Part shown: piece by piece, positions 32,691 through 42,298 of the stretch
Layout: each line of letters starts with the position of its first letter
Numbering within the stretch: position 1 is the stretch's first letter
Translations under genes and position numbers: made by a program
Assembly (NCBI GenBank): GCA_040217155.1
Contig: JAVJNS010000004.1
Span: 1 to 64,000 of the forward strand
Source of the DNA: Pelagibius sp040217155
Lineage (GTDB): Bacteria > Pseudomonadota > Alphaproteobacteria > Kiloniellales > Kiloniellaceae
DNA length: 64,000 nucleotides
Reading direction: 5' to 3'
Notes under the pieces: generated by a model
What the model was told of the DNA's origin: nothing
Databases searched by the model: none
The model's input: only the letters and a program-made list of their open reading frames with translations

Positions 32691-35600
32691 CTATCGGTCG
32701 ATGCGCTCGGGAGCCGTCGGTGACGGTTGGTCGCCGGGACTTGCGGTGAAAATATTGCGCAAGAAGCCGGGCGTCAGCGCCGTAAGCGGATTGACCGAAA
32801 CGTCAGGGTCGTCGACTCCGCCCTTCACCGAATAGGCCACGGCGATAATACCTTCGCCTTCGCCACCTGTCAGCAGCGTGCCGAGCAGCGGGATCTTGCT
32901 GATGAAGTTGTTGATCGAATAGGCCGGCACGACGACACCGGTAAGGTCGATGGCATCACGGTCGAAGTCGATCTCTCCTTTGGCGGTGAAACCGAGCGAT
33001 GCCCCGTAGATGCGCATCAGTTCTGTTGTCGCAATTCCGTCGTCCAGAACGAATTCACCGTCCATACCCTGAAAGCCGATTCCCTCACCGCTCAACAGTT
33101 CCAGTACGCCGGTGAAGGAGGCAACTGTGAGCAGCTTCGCCATCACAGGAGCGTTGACCATGACGAAGTCCCGCGCCGCCACCGTGGCCTCGATCGGGTA
33201 TGTCGGCGACGGGCCGACGCTCTGCCCGGTCACCTGGATGCGCCCGCCCACCACCGTGTCGGTGATATTCGTGGCGCGCAGCAACGCACCGAGATCGTCG
33301 CTATTGGCCAGCAGGCGCTGACCGCTCCCCGTGGCATCGGGCGCAAAGGAAAATTGCAAATAACGGCGATTCAGTTCCGCCGTTACCGCCTGCGGAGCCT
33401 CCTCTCCGGAAGCCGCCGATGACAGCTTGTCCGTTGCCGGGGCGTCGCGGGGCGACCAATACTGTTCCGGAATGCTGCCCGAGAGGCGGATGGTGTCCCA
33501 GCCCTCTTGAGTACGGCGCAACTCAAGGTTCACCCGCTCGAGGCGTCGGCCCTCGGCGAAATAGAGGACGTCGAGCTTTGGCGCCTTGATCGTCAACGGC
33601 TCAAAATTGCGCGGTTCCTCCACGGCCTGTTCCACTGGCCGCTGACTTCCGGCCGCCTCCTGTGGCCCATCCTTGATGAAGGGAGCTGCGTCAAGGATAC
33701 CCTGACCGATCTGCACATCGATCCCATCGCCGCCGAGCTGCAAGCCGACGTCCTGCAAATTGCTGCGGCCAAAGGCGACGCGGTCAAGTTCAATTGCGCC
33801 GAGGCCGCCGCGGTCGCGCCCTGGGGTCGCCCTGCCCCGGGCCACCAGATCGCCAGCCTGAAGCACGATGTCGCGATAACTCAGAGGACCGGAGGAGTCC
33901 ATCTCTATTGTCATCGCGAGACTGCCGTCCACGCCCGGTTCCTTGCGCCAGTGAATCTCGGGCAGAGAAATCGTCGTCTCCCTCAGATCCGTCGAGACTT
34001 GCAGGGTCGTCAGGCCACTGTCAGTGGCGACCAATGAGACTGTTGCCGCCAGTGGCCCCTGCAGGGCATCGCCGATATCGAGACCGAAATTGGCGCGCCC
34101 GGCATCCCCGATGCGCGGGATCTCCGCCTCCATGGCCGAGCGGACCTTCGCGGCATTTGCGAAACTCTCCTGCCACTGCACGGACAGCGGCACCCCGCCC
34201 AGAGCAAGCGGTCCGGCAAGCCGCATGCCGTTCTCATCCAGACTGACGGCAAGCCGCCCTTCCGTTATGTCCTGACCCAGAAGCACGTTCTTCAGTTCGC
34301 CTTCCTGGACGGTGGCTTCGACCTGAAGTGTCACATCATCGAAAGCCAGGTCCTTGGACAGCGGGAACTGAAAAGCGAGATCGGCGCTCACCGTGCCGCC
34401 GCTGCCCGCGGCCGAAAAGCCGAGTCTTGAGAGCAGGTCGAGGCGCGGATGCTCCAGCAACGCAAGCGTCTCCGCTACGGGTCCGATCGCCTTGGCGTCG
34501 ATGGTGAGTTGTTCGAAGACATCCTTCCTGCCATAAGCCGCTTTGAAATTGGTGATGTCTACTTTCGAGACACCGAGCGCCAGATTGCCGAGGCGACCGG
34601 ACTGAGCCGCAAAGTGCAGCGCATCGAGGTCGAATTCCGCGGTCCCGGCGATCGACTGGATCGGCGCCAACGGCCGAAGATAGTAAACTTCGACGCCGCG
34701 ATACTGCATAGTGCCGGTCAGGTTGATCACCTCGGCAGCCGCAAAATCTCCATCGGGCACCCTGACCTCGAGGGCCGCCGTCGCTTTGTCGACCAGGCCC
34801 TGTGTCACATTCTCCAGGACCCAGTCCCGGGCTGCCTCGGCGATCGATGCCGGCCAGTAGGTGGGGAGCTCCGCCAGGGGGACACCCTCCAACGCGGCGT
34901 CGGTGCTGATCTCCCAGCCTTTGCTGCGAGGATCGTAGTCAAAAACACCGGCAATACTGAAGATCGGGCCAGCCACTTCTGCACTTCCGAGATTGACCCG
35001 AGCCTCGTCCAAGTCAAAGCGGCTTTCGTCACCGTCATAGCGGCCACGCATGATCATTTCGCGGATCGCCAGCGGCTCCATGTCGACGCCCGGGATCCGT
35101 AGCGTGCCGGCAAGACCCTGAAGGTCGAAACCGGTATGACCGAGGGTTCCATCCAACGACAGCGACGTGGAGACCGAGCCGCTGATCCGCGACGTCACGC
35201 CGCTGACGGGCGCCAGCAGCGGAAACGCCCGTCCCAAAGCGGCAAGGCTGATATCGGAAAAGCCGGCGGCGAGATCCACGACGCCGGCTTTCTTGTCGAA
35301 CAGGAACGCGGCGTCAAAGGTCGCCGGATCGCGACGCCCGGCGAAACTCAAGGAGATATCCCCCGCCAGCCCGGCGATGTCGCGCCGCAGAGAGATGTCC
35401 GCCGAGGGCGCGGCCCAGGACAATCCAAGACGATCGTCGCGGACGTAGATCTGGCCGTCGCGAATGCGCACCTCATCGAGGTAGGACAGGGGGCTGCCCG
35501 GTTGCCGCTCCCTCATCAACTCGCGGATCATCCGGCCAAGCACGAGGTCCTCGCCGGTTCCCTCGGTCGCGTTCTCTACGGTTTCAGTCGAAACCGGCGG

Positions 35601-36005
35601 AACAGACGCGTCGTCGCCGAAGCTGATACTGCCGTCGGTAGCGCGCAGGAGGCGGATGCGCGGAGCGATGATTTCAATCTGATTGGGCGCCAAAGTGCCG
35701 CCCAGGATGGCGCTGGTGCTCAGCTCGAACGCGACTTCAGGAAGCGAAGCGATAAGCTTCTTGTCGGTATCGCGCACCACCACTTCCGCGGCATGCAGCA
35801 CCAGTCCGCGGCTCCCTTCCTCCCACACCAGAAAAGTTCCGCCAATCTCAATGGTGTTGCCGCCGGCCTGGTTAATCGCCGCCTGGAGGTAGGGGGTCAG
35901 GAAGTCCGTTCGGACGGGCCCCTCGGATAGGCGCCAAACGGCAACGCCGACCACCAGGACGGCGACGGCGAACAGGCCGCCTAACACCTCGACGCAGAGA
36001 CGCAC
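32691..36005 (-). CDS. AsmA/YhdP-like (DUF3971) envelope protein
   Basis: A 1104-residue protein anchored by one N-terminal membrane helix (LGGLFAVAVLVVGVAVW). DUF3971 is followed by an AsmA-like C-terminal region, with alternating strand repeats over its whole length and endings like GFTAKGEIDFDRDAIDLTGVVVPAYSINN. The C-terminal VYSVKGGVDDP-like part is typical. Such proteins bridge inner and outer membranes and carry phospholipids. The start is a GTG. The frame is open further upstream with no better start codon. It is divergent from glnE (154 bases apart). Confidence 0.9.
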   Translation of the reverse strand: MRLCVEVLGGLFAVAVLVVGVAVWRLSEGPVRTDFLTPYLQAAINQAGGNTIEIGGTFLVWEEGSRGLVLHAAEVVVRDTDKKLIASLPEVAFELSTSAILGGTLAPNQIEIIAPRIRLLRATDGSISFGDDASVPPVSTETVENATEGTGEDLVLGRMIRELMRERQPGSPLSYLDEVRIRDGQIYVRDDRLGLSWAAPSADISLRRDIAGLAGDISLSFAGRRDPATFDAAFLFDKKAGVVDLAAGFSDISLAALGRAFPLLAPVSGVTSRISGSVSTSLSLDGTLGHTGFDLQGLAGTLRIPGVDMEPLAIREMIMRGRYDGDESRFDLDEARVNLGSAEVAGPIFSIAGVFDYDPRSKGWEISTDAALEGVPLAELPTYWPASIAEAARDWVLENVTQGLVDKATAALEVRVPDGDFAAAEVINLTGTMQYRGVEVYYLRPLAPIQSIAGTAEFDLDALHFAAQSGRLGNLALGVSKVDITNFKAAYGRKDVFEQLTIDAKAIGPVAETLALLEHPRLDLLSRLGFSAAGSGGTVSADLAFQFPLSKDLAFDDVTLQVEATVQEGELKNVLLGQDITEGRLAVSLDENGMRLAGPLALGGVPLSVQWQESFANAAKVRSAMEAEIPRIGDAGRANFGLDIGDALQGPLAATVSLVATDSGLTTLQVSTDLRETTISLPEIHWRKEPGVDGSLAMTIEMDSSGPLSYRDIVLQAGDLVARGRATPGRDRGGLGAIELDRVAFGRSNLQDVGLQLGGDGIDVQIGQGILDAAPFIKDGPQEAAGSQRPVEQAVEEPRNFEPLTIKAPKLDVLYFAEGRRLERVNLELRRTQEGWDTIRLSGSIPEQYWSPRDAPATDKLSSAASGEEAPQAVTAELNRRYLQFSFAPDATGSGQRLLANSDDLGALLRATNITDTVVGGRIQVTGQSVGPSPTYPIEATVAARDFVMVNAPVMAKLLTVASFTGVLELLSGEGIGFQGMDGEFVLDDGIATTELMRIYGASLGFTAKGEIDFDRDAIDLTGVVVPAYSINNFISKIPLLGTLLTGGEGEGIIAVAYSVKGGVDDPDVSVNPLTALTPGFLRNIFTASPGDQPSPTAPERIDR

Positions 36006-36159
36006 CGATCTTCGGGCGCGCGAACGCCCGTGCTTTGGCGGCTTGCGGCCAGAGCCTGCCTTGGCGGCGTCGGGGGAAACTCGCCGGGGGGCGGCACCAT
36101 CCGATGCTTGACCCTCGGGCCCACCTTCAGCAGTCTGGTCCTGAAGCGAGCGGCGTGAA

Positions 36160-39153
36160 ATGTCAGAACTCCCTTACCTACCAGAGACTTCGGCGATGCC
36201 TGCCGCCCTGGACCCCGCACGAGCGGAGCCCTGGATGGAGCGTTGGTGCGCGGCCGCGGCGACCGATTCGGCCGCCAGCGAGCTTGCACAGACTTTGGCG
36301 CAGAATAGCGCGGGTCAGCGGCTGCTTCAGGCGATTTTCGCCAATTCGCCCTTCTTGAGCCACTGTTTGATTGCCGATATCGGGCTTCTCTCCGACGTTT
36401 TAAAGCTCGGTCCCCAAGAGGTTCTTAGAAAAGTCCTGGAGGCGCTGAAAAGCAAGGCCGGCAATCTGTCCGATCAAGCGGAATTGATGAAGATTTTGCG
36501 CATCGCGCGCCGCCGGACGGCCTTCAGCATCGCCTATGCCGATATTTTCGGGTTCTGGAATGTCTGCGAAGTGACGCGCGCGCTTTCTGAGTTTGCCGAT
36601 GTGGCCATAGAAACCGCCCTTGCCGCGACCCTCCGTCAGGTTGCCGGCCGCGGTGAACTGGGGCTGGCTGACGAATCCGCGCCGACCACGGATTGTGGCA
36701 TCGCCATACTGGGCATGGGCAAACTGGGCGCGCGGGAGCTCAATTATTCTTCCGATGTCGACCTCATCGTGATCTTCGATCCCGACAAAGTGGATTACCG
36801 GCACGCCAGAGGGGTGCAGCAGGGCCTGGTCCGTCTGACCCGGGACCTGATGCGCAGCCTCGACGACCGCACGGCCGACGGCTACGTCTTCCGCACCGAC
36901 CTGCGCCTCAGACCGGATCCCGGCGCCATGCCACTGGCCATAAGCTTCAATTCCGCCCTCACCTACTATGAGAGCCTGGGCCAGAACTGGGAACGGGCGG
37001 CCATGATCAAAGCCCGCCCCATCGCCGGCGACCTGGATCTCGGCGACGCCTTTCTCGGCGAACTGCGCCCTTTTGTGTGGCGCAAGCACCTCGACTTCTG
37101 GGCCATCCAGGACGTGCATTCCATCAAGCGTCAGATCAACGCCCACAAGGGCGGTTCGGTGATCGCGATCAACGGACACAATGTGAAGCTGGGGCGCGGC
37201 GGCATCCGGGAGATCGAGTTCTTTGCCCAGACACAGCAACTCATCTGGGGCGGGCGCGACCCGGCGTTGCGGACGTCACGCACCAAGGAGGCCCTGGCCG
37301 CCCTGGCAGAAAGCGGACATATCGAGGCTGAGGTCGCCGAGCAGCTGACAGAGGCCTATTTCTTCCTGCGGCGTGTCGAGCATCGGCTGCAGATGATCGA
37401 AGATCAGCAGACCCACACGCTGCCCGACGAAGACGAAGACGTCGATGCCCTGGCAATGTTTCTCGGTTACGAGGATCCCACAGCCTTCCGCGACGACCTG
37501 CTGCGGCGCCTGCGCCGGGTGGAAGACCACTACGCCCATCTTTTCGAGGAGTCGCCGACGCTCTCGGCCTCGGGCAACTTGGTTTTCACCGGCGGCGAAC
37601 CCGACCCGGAAACTCTGGCGACCCTCTCCAGCCTCGGATACCGCAACTGTGAGCCCGCCTGGCAGGTGGTCAGCGGCTGGCACCACGGCCGCTACCGGGC
37701 GCTGCGCACTACCCGCAGCCGCCAGTTGTTGACCGAACTGGTGCCGGTCCTGCTGAATACTTTCGGCGGCACCCAGGATCCCGACCGCGCGTTGCTGAAA
37801 TTCGATACCTTCGTCGCCGGCCTGCCGGCCGGGGTGCAGCTCTTCTCCATGCTCTACAACAATCCCAATCTGTTGGAACTTATGGCAGAGATCATGGGCA
37901 GCGCCCCGATGCTGGCTGATCGCCTGGACCGCAAGCCCCATCTGCTGGAAGCGGTTCTCTCCGGCGACTTCTTCGATCCGATTCCGCAGGCCGACGGCTT
38001 GGATGAAGAACTAAGACTCGCTCTCTCCGACGCACAGGACCTGCAGGACGTGTTGGACATGACAAGGCGCTGGGCCAATGATCGGCGCTTCCAGGTTGGC
38101 GTTCACATCCTGCGACACAAAGACGATGTTGACGCCAGCGGCAGGGCGCTCAGCGACATTGCCGAGGTGGCCCTGCGCGGCCTCTATGAACCGGTGGTCG
38201 AAGATCTGGCGCGCAGCCATGGCCGCCTCCCCAACGCCGGCCTGGCGATCGTTGCTCTGGGCAAACTCGGGAGCCGCGAGATGACGGTCTCGTCAGACCT
38301 CGACCTCGTCTTCCTCTACGACCTGCCATCTGAAAATGTGCAGTCCGATGGACCCAAACCACTGGAGCCGCAACGCTATTACGCACGTCTGGCCCAGCGC
38401 CTGATCAATGCACTGAGCGCACAGACCGCCGAAGGCACGCTCTATGAGATCGATATGCGGCTCAGGCCATCGGGCAATGCCGGGCCGATCGCCACTTCCC
38501 TCGCGTCCTTCCAGCACTACTACGAGAAGGATGCCTGGACCTGGGAGCACATGGCTTTGACAAGGGCGCGAGTCGTCTCGGGCTCTCCAGAGCTCCGCGC
38601 AGCCGTCGAGGAGAAATTGAACGCCATCCGAACGGCGCCGCACAATCCCGAACAGCTGCTGGCCGAAGTCGCCGCCATGAGAAGACGCCTCTACAAGGAG
38701 CATCCGGCCGAATCGATCTGGAGTGTGAAGTACGCGGAGGGCGGCCTTATCGATCTCGACTTCCTGGCACAGTATCTGCAGCTCCATCACGCGGCAGAGC
38801 ATCCGGAGGTTCTGGCCATCTCGACTCAACAGGCCTTCGCGAATCTTGCCGAGGCCGGCCTTCTGGAGACCAATTGCGCTGAGAAGCTGATCGAAGCGAC
38901 CCGTTTCCTGCGGCAGGTACAAGAAGCACTTCGGCTGACTGTCGGGCCGGCCTTCAATGCGGATACTCTGTCGGCCTCGCTGCAAGCGGCCTTGGCCGCC
39001 AGTGCCGGCCTCGACAGTTTCGACGCCCTGCACCAGCGACTTGAAGAAACACTGGCCTGGAGCCACGGCATCTACGTTGAACTGATCGACGAACCGGCGC
39101 CGCCTGGAGGCGAACCCGACAATGGCATCCTGCCGTTCGCCAAAGGCGCATGA
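36160..39153 (+). CDS. glnE: Bifunctional glutamine synthetase adenylyltransferase/adenylyl-removing enzyme
   Basis: A 997-residue protein with the family's duplicated nucleotidyltransferase plan. The N-terminal adenylyl-removing domain has ILGMGKLGARELNYSSDVDL near residue 185, and the C-terminal adenylylating domain has VALGKLGSREMTVSSDLDL near residue 700. Both G-x-G/L-x11-D-x-D metal sites are intact, and each is followed by a helical GlnD-UR-like domain. It controls glutamine synthetase activity in response to PII. Length is normal. The start codon overlaps no other gene. bcp follows. Confidence 0.97.
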   Translation: MSELPYLPETSAMPAALDPARAEPWMERWCAAAATDSAASELAQTLAQNSAGQRLLQAIFANSPFLSHCLIADIGLLSDVLKLGPQEVLRKVLEALKSKAGNLSDQAELMKILRIARRRTAFSIAYADIFGFWNVCEVTRALSEFADVAIETALAATLRQVAGRGELGLADESAPTTDCGIAILGMGKLGARELNYSSDVDLIVIFDPDKVDYRHARGVQQGLVRLTRDLMRSLDDRTADGYVFRTDLRLRPDPGAMPLAISFNSALTYYESLGQNWERAAMIKARPIAGDLDLGDAFLGELRPFVWRKHLDFWAIQDVHSIKRQINAHKGGSVIAINGHNVKLGRGGIREIEFFAQTQQLIWGGRDPALRTSRTKEALAALAESGHIEAEVAEQLTEAYFFLRRVEHRLQMIEDQQTHTLPDEDEDVDALAMFLGYEDPTAFRDDLLRRLRRVEDHYAHLFEESPTLSASGNLVFTGGEPDPETLATLSSLGYRNCEPAWQVVSGWHHGRYRALRTTRSRQLLTELVPVLLNTFGGTQDPDRALLKFDTFVAGLPAGVQLFSMLYNNPNLLELMAEIMGSAPMLADRLDRKPHLLEAVLSGDFFDPIPQADGLDEELRLALSDAQDLQDVLDMTRRWANDRRFQVGVHILRHKDDVDASGRALSDIAEVALRGLYEPVVEDLARSHGRLPNAGLAIVALGKLGSREMTVSSDLDLVFLYDLPSENVQSDGPKPLEPQRYYARLAQRLINALSAQTAEGTLYEIDMRLRPSGNAGPIATSLASFQHYYEKDAWTWEHMALTRARVVSGSPELRAAVEEKLNAIRTAPHNPEQLLAEVAAMRRRLYKEHPAESIWSVKYAEGGLIDLDFLAQYLQLHHAAEHPEVLAISTQQAFANLAEAGLLETNCAEKLIEATRFLRQVQEALRLTVGPAFNADTLSASLQAALAASAGLDSFDALHQRLEETLAWSHGIYVELIDEPAPPGGEPDNGILPFAKGA

Positions 39154-39218
39154 TGGCGGCCGGCAACAGACTCCCCCTCAACCTCGCACTCCGCGATCGG
39201 AACCAAAGGACGTCATTG

Positions 39219-39680
39219 ATGGTTGAACTCGGAAAAAAGGCGCCCGCCTTCGCTATGCCGACCGACGGAGGCGGGGAGATTTCATTGAAGGATTTGAAGG
39301 GCCGCAAGGTGGTGCTCTACTTCTACCCCAAGGACGACACCCCCGGCTGCACCAAGGAGGCCTGCGGTTTTCGGGATGCCCTGCCCGACTTCGCCGAGCT
39401 CGATGTCGTCATCATCGGCGTTTCCCGGGACACTGTCGCCAAGCACGGTAAGTTCAAGGCGAAGTATGATTTGCCCTTCACGCTCGCTTCCGACGAGAAC
39501 GGCGTGGTGTGCGAGGCCTACGGGACCTGGATCGAGAAATCGATGTACGGCCGCAAGTACATGGGCATCGACCGCGCGACCTTTCTGATCGACGAAAGGG
39601 GCGTGCTGCGCCGCGAATGGCGCAAGGTAAAGGTGAAGGGCCACGTAGGGGAAGTCCTCGAGGCCGCCCGGAACCTATGA
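39219..39680 (+). CDS. bcp: Peroxiredoxin Bcp (thioredoxin-dependent thiol peroxidase)
   Basis: 153 residues from the ATG at 39219 (MVELGKKAPAF). The upstream open frame overlaps glnE and has no family similarity. The active site is YPKDDTPGCTKEACGFRD. The first Cys is peroxidatic and the second, five residues later, is the resolving Cys of the atypical 2-Cys Bcp type. The GVSRDT segment and C-terminal VKVKGHVGEVLEA are typical. It detoxifies peroxides using thioredoxin. Its stop overlaps the next start (ATGA). Confidence 0.95.
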   Translation: MVELGKKAPAFAMPTDGGGEISLKDLKGRKVVLYFYPKDDTPGCTKEACGFRDALPDFAELDVVIIGVSRDTVAKHGKFKAKYDLPFTLASDENGVVCEAYGTWIEKSMYGRKYMGIDRATFLIDERGVLRREWRKVKVKGHVGEVLEAARNL

Positions 39681-40501
39681 ACACAGGCTCCGAATCCCAT
39701 CTGGCGCAGCGGGCCGTCGCCGTCCTGGCGACGCCCGACCCGCAAGCCAAGGCGGCCCTGGCGCGTGAAGTTGCCGCGGCTTGGCGCCGTGGAGAAATCT
39801 CTGAAGTCGGCAGCGCCGCAGTGCCGGCGCGCCCGTCCCGGCCCGGGCGGCCGCTGCTGAAACGCCCCGGCGAAGTGCTAAAGCGCAAGATCAACCGTGG
39901 CATCGCAGGCCGCGGCGCCCTGCTCCACGCCCTGGCGCACATCGAGCTGAACGCCATCGACCTGGCGGTCGACATTGTCGCGCGCTTCACCGCCGAGGCC
40001 CTGCCCCGCGCATTTTACGACGACTGGCTGAAGGTCGCCGAAGAAGAGGGCAAGCACTTCCTCCTGCTGGCCAGACGCCTCGAGGATCTCGGTCTGGCTT
40101 ACGGCGACCTGCCGGCCCACGACGGCCTGTGGCAGGCGGCCGAGGAAACCGCACAGGACCTGCTGGCGCGGCTCGCCGTGGTGCCCTTGGTCCTCGAGGC
40201 CCGCGGCCTCGACGTCACTCCGGCGATGGTCGCCAAGCTGCACGCCGTGGAGGATCACGAAAGCGCCGCGGTCCTGCAGGTCATCTACGACGACGAGATC
40301 GGCCATGTGGCGATCGGCAAACGCTGGTTCGACCACCTCTGCGCCGGGCGCGGGCTCGAGGCCCAGCCGACCTGGCAAAGGCTGGTGCGCCAATATTTCA
40401 GAGGCCAATTGAAGCCGCCCTTCAACGATGCCGCCCGTTGCGAGGCCGGATTCCCTGCCGATTTCTACGCGACCTTGGCGCCGGTCCAGGTGGCTGAGTG
40501 A
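39677..40501 (+). CDS. DUF455 ferritin-like protein
   Basis: 274 residues from the ATG at 39677, which overlaps the bcp stop (ATGA). Ferritin-like helices carry the metal ligands: LLHALAHIELNAIDLAVDI, DDWLKVAEEEGKHFLLLARRL, and EDHESAAVLQVIYDDEIGHVAIG. The E...E-x2-H pattern repeated twice suggests a di-iron site. DUF455 proteins resemble the MiaE tRNA hydroxylase family, but their activity is not established. Translational coupling to bcp suggests a role in oxidative stress or oxygen-dependent modification. Confidence 0.92.
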   Translation: MNTGSESHLAQRAVAVLATPDPQAKAALAREVAAAWRRGEISEVGSAAVPARPSRPGRPLLKRPGEVLKRKINRGIAGRGALLHALAHIELNAIDLAVDIVARFTAEALPRAFYDDWLKVAEEEGKHFLLLARRLEDLGLAYGDLPAHDGLWQAAEETAQDLLARLAVVPLVLEARGLDVTPAMVAKLHAVEDHESAAVLQVIYDDEIGHVAIGKRWFDHLCAGRGLEAQPTWQRLVRQYFRGQLKPPFNDAARCEAGFPADFYATLAPVQVAE

Positions 40502-40584
40502 ACCGACCCCGCTGATCTGCATGGCATCCTTACCCGTTCGGCGTTTGACCCCGGCGCGGACAGCGGGTAGAGCGTCGCGCTACG

Positions 40585-41544
40585 ATGGTCGAAGAACACA
40601 CCACCGGCACATCCGCCGAAACTCGTGAACGACGCGGGCCGCCCCGCTGGCTGGGTCTCAATGAGCGTCAGCTTGCACTGATCCTCCTGTTCATCGCGCC
40701 GGCCCTGTTTAGCTCCAACATGCTCACTGCCCGCGTCGTCCACGACACTTTCCCGCCGGTGGCACTGGCCTTCTGGCGCTGGACCCTCACTTTCACCCTG
40801 CTGCTGCCCTTTACCGCCACGGCCCTGTGGCGGCATCGCTCAGCCATTGTGAGGGAGAGGTTGGATTTCTTCATTCTCGGCGCGCTCGGCATGGGCATCT
40901 GCGGCGCCTTCGTCTATATCGCCGCCGACACCACTTCGGCCACGAACATCGGTCTGATCTACGCCGCCTCGCCGATCCTCATCGTCGTCCTGGCGCGGTT
41001 CTTCTACCGCGAGTCCCTGTCCTTGCTGCAGGGCGCCGGCATCCTGCTGTCGCTGGCCGGCGTCATCGCCATCGTTGGCCGCGGCGACCTGCAGATGCTG
41101 ACCGCCCTGCGATTCTCCCCCGGCGACCTTTGGGCTGTCGGTGCCATGGCGGCCTGGGCAGTCTATTCGATCCTGCTGCGCCACCGCCCCTCGGCGCTGC
41201 CGATGATGGCGCGCTTCGCCGCCATCGTCTTCGGCGGCATCCTGGTACTCCTGCCCTTTGCCGCAGCCGAGGGCCTCAGCGGCGAGCTACCGGCTCTGGA
41301 AACCCGCAGCTTTCTCATCGTCGTCTTTCTGGCCGTCGTCCCCTCCTTCGGCGCCTATCAGGTCTATGCCGTGGTGCAGCGCAGCCTGGGGGCCGGGCCG
41401 ACCAGCCTGCTGATGTATCTCGTTCCGCTCTATAACGGTGTCCTGGCCTATCTGATCCTCGGCGAGCAGTTGCGTGACTACCATCTCTTCGGTGCCGCCC
41501 TGGTGCTGCCCGGAATCTACCTGGCGACCCGCCGACCAAGCTGA
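40585..41544 (+). CDS. EamA/DMT-family transporter
   Basis: A 319-residue inner-membrane protein with about ten hydrophobic segments arranged as two EamA repeats (residues about 30-155 and 175-310). Typical features are LFSSNMLTARVVHDTFPPVALAFWRW in the first repeat and the ending LVPLYNGVLAYLILGEQLRDYH in the second. Members export small metabolites such as amino acids. The substrate is not inferable. It is downstream of the DUF455 gene after an 83-base gap. Confidence 0.93.
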   Translation: MVEEHTTGTSAETRERRGPPRWLGLNERQLALILLFIAPALFSSNMLTARVVHDTFPPVALAFWRWTLTFTLLLPFTATALWRHRSAIVRERLDFFILGALGMGICGAFVYIAADTTSATNIGLIYAASPILIVVLARFFYRESLSLLQGAGILLSLAGVIAIVGRGDLQMLTALRFSPGDLWAVGAMAAWAVYSILLRHRPSALPMMARFAAIVFGGILVLLPFAAAEGLSGELPALETRSFLIVVFLAVVPSFGAYQVYAVVQRSLGAGPTSLLMYLVPLYNGVLAYLILGEQLRDYHLFGAALVLPGIYLATRRPS

Positions 41545-41669
41545 TTGGAGCGCGCCGCGGCGGTCGGCCTTATGGTTTTTTTCACCTTTTTCCCACTTGT
41601 TAGACTGTCTGGTTGGGTGAGTAGTATGGCCGCAACGCGACACGGTCCGAGAAAGTTGGGAGATCTGCG

Positions 41670-42296
41670 ATGAGCGTCATCATCCGAAACGCCAAGTCCG
41701 AGGACATGGACCAGATCATGGCGGTCGAGGAGAGCTGGCCGGAGATGGCGCGCGCGCCGCGCGACAAGTTCGAGATTCGCCTTCAAAAGTATCCACAGGG
41801 CTTTTTCGTGTGGGAGCAGGACGGCCGCATCCTGGCGACCATCACCGCCATGCCGTTTGTCTACGATCCGGTAAATCCCAAGCAGTTCAGCAACTGGGAC
41901 GACGTCACCAACAAGGGATACCTCTTCGACATCGGTGCGCCGGAGGACTACAACGCGATCTACATCGTCTCAGGCATCATCGAAAAGGACGCCCGCGGCG
42001 GCGACATCTTCGAGCGCATGGTGACCACCGAAGTCGAACTGGCCCGCTCCCTCGGCTACAGCTACGTCGTCGCCGGCGCGGTGATTCCCGGCTACAAGCG
42101 CTACTGCGTGAAGAACGATGCGGTACCGGCTTCGGAGTACGTTTTCATGAAGCGCGGCAACCGGCTGGTCGATCCGCTGCTCGACATGTACCAGAGGATC
42201 GGCTTCGCAGCGCCCGACTCGAACCATGTGATACGCGAGTATTTTCCCGACGACGCCAGCTTGAATTACGCCGCCATCGTCGTGAATAATGTCTAA
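41670..42296 (+). CDS. GNAT-family N-acetyltransferase-like protein
   Basis: A 208-residue protein with GGGAG seven bases before the ATG. The N-terminus (VIIRNAKSEDMDQIMAVEESWPEM) is typical of GNAT folds. IYIVSGIIEKDARGGDIFERMV occupies the place of the acetyl-CoA pyrophosphate loop but departs from the usual Q/R-x-x-G-x-G/A, with A-R-G-G-D-I. The C-terminal YQRIGF is common in GNATs. It ends two bases from the convergent PaaK-like gene. Its pairing with an adenylate-forming enzyme and a P450 suggests a shared pathway, but the substrate is unknown. Confidence 0.82.
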   Translation: MSVIIRNAKSEDMDQIMAVEESWPEMARAPRDKFEIRLQKYPQGFFVWEQDGRILATITAMPFVYDPVNPKQFSNWDDVTNKGYLFDIGAPEDYNAIYIVSGIIEKDARGGDIFERMVTTEVELARSLGYSYVVAGAVIPGYKRYCVKNDAVPASEYVFMKRGNRLVDPLLDMYQRIGFAAPDSNHVIREYFPDDASLNYAAIVVNNV

Positions 42297-42298
42297 AT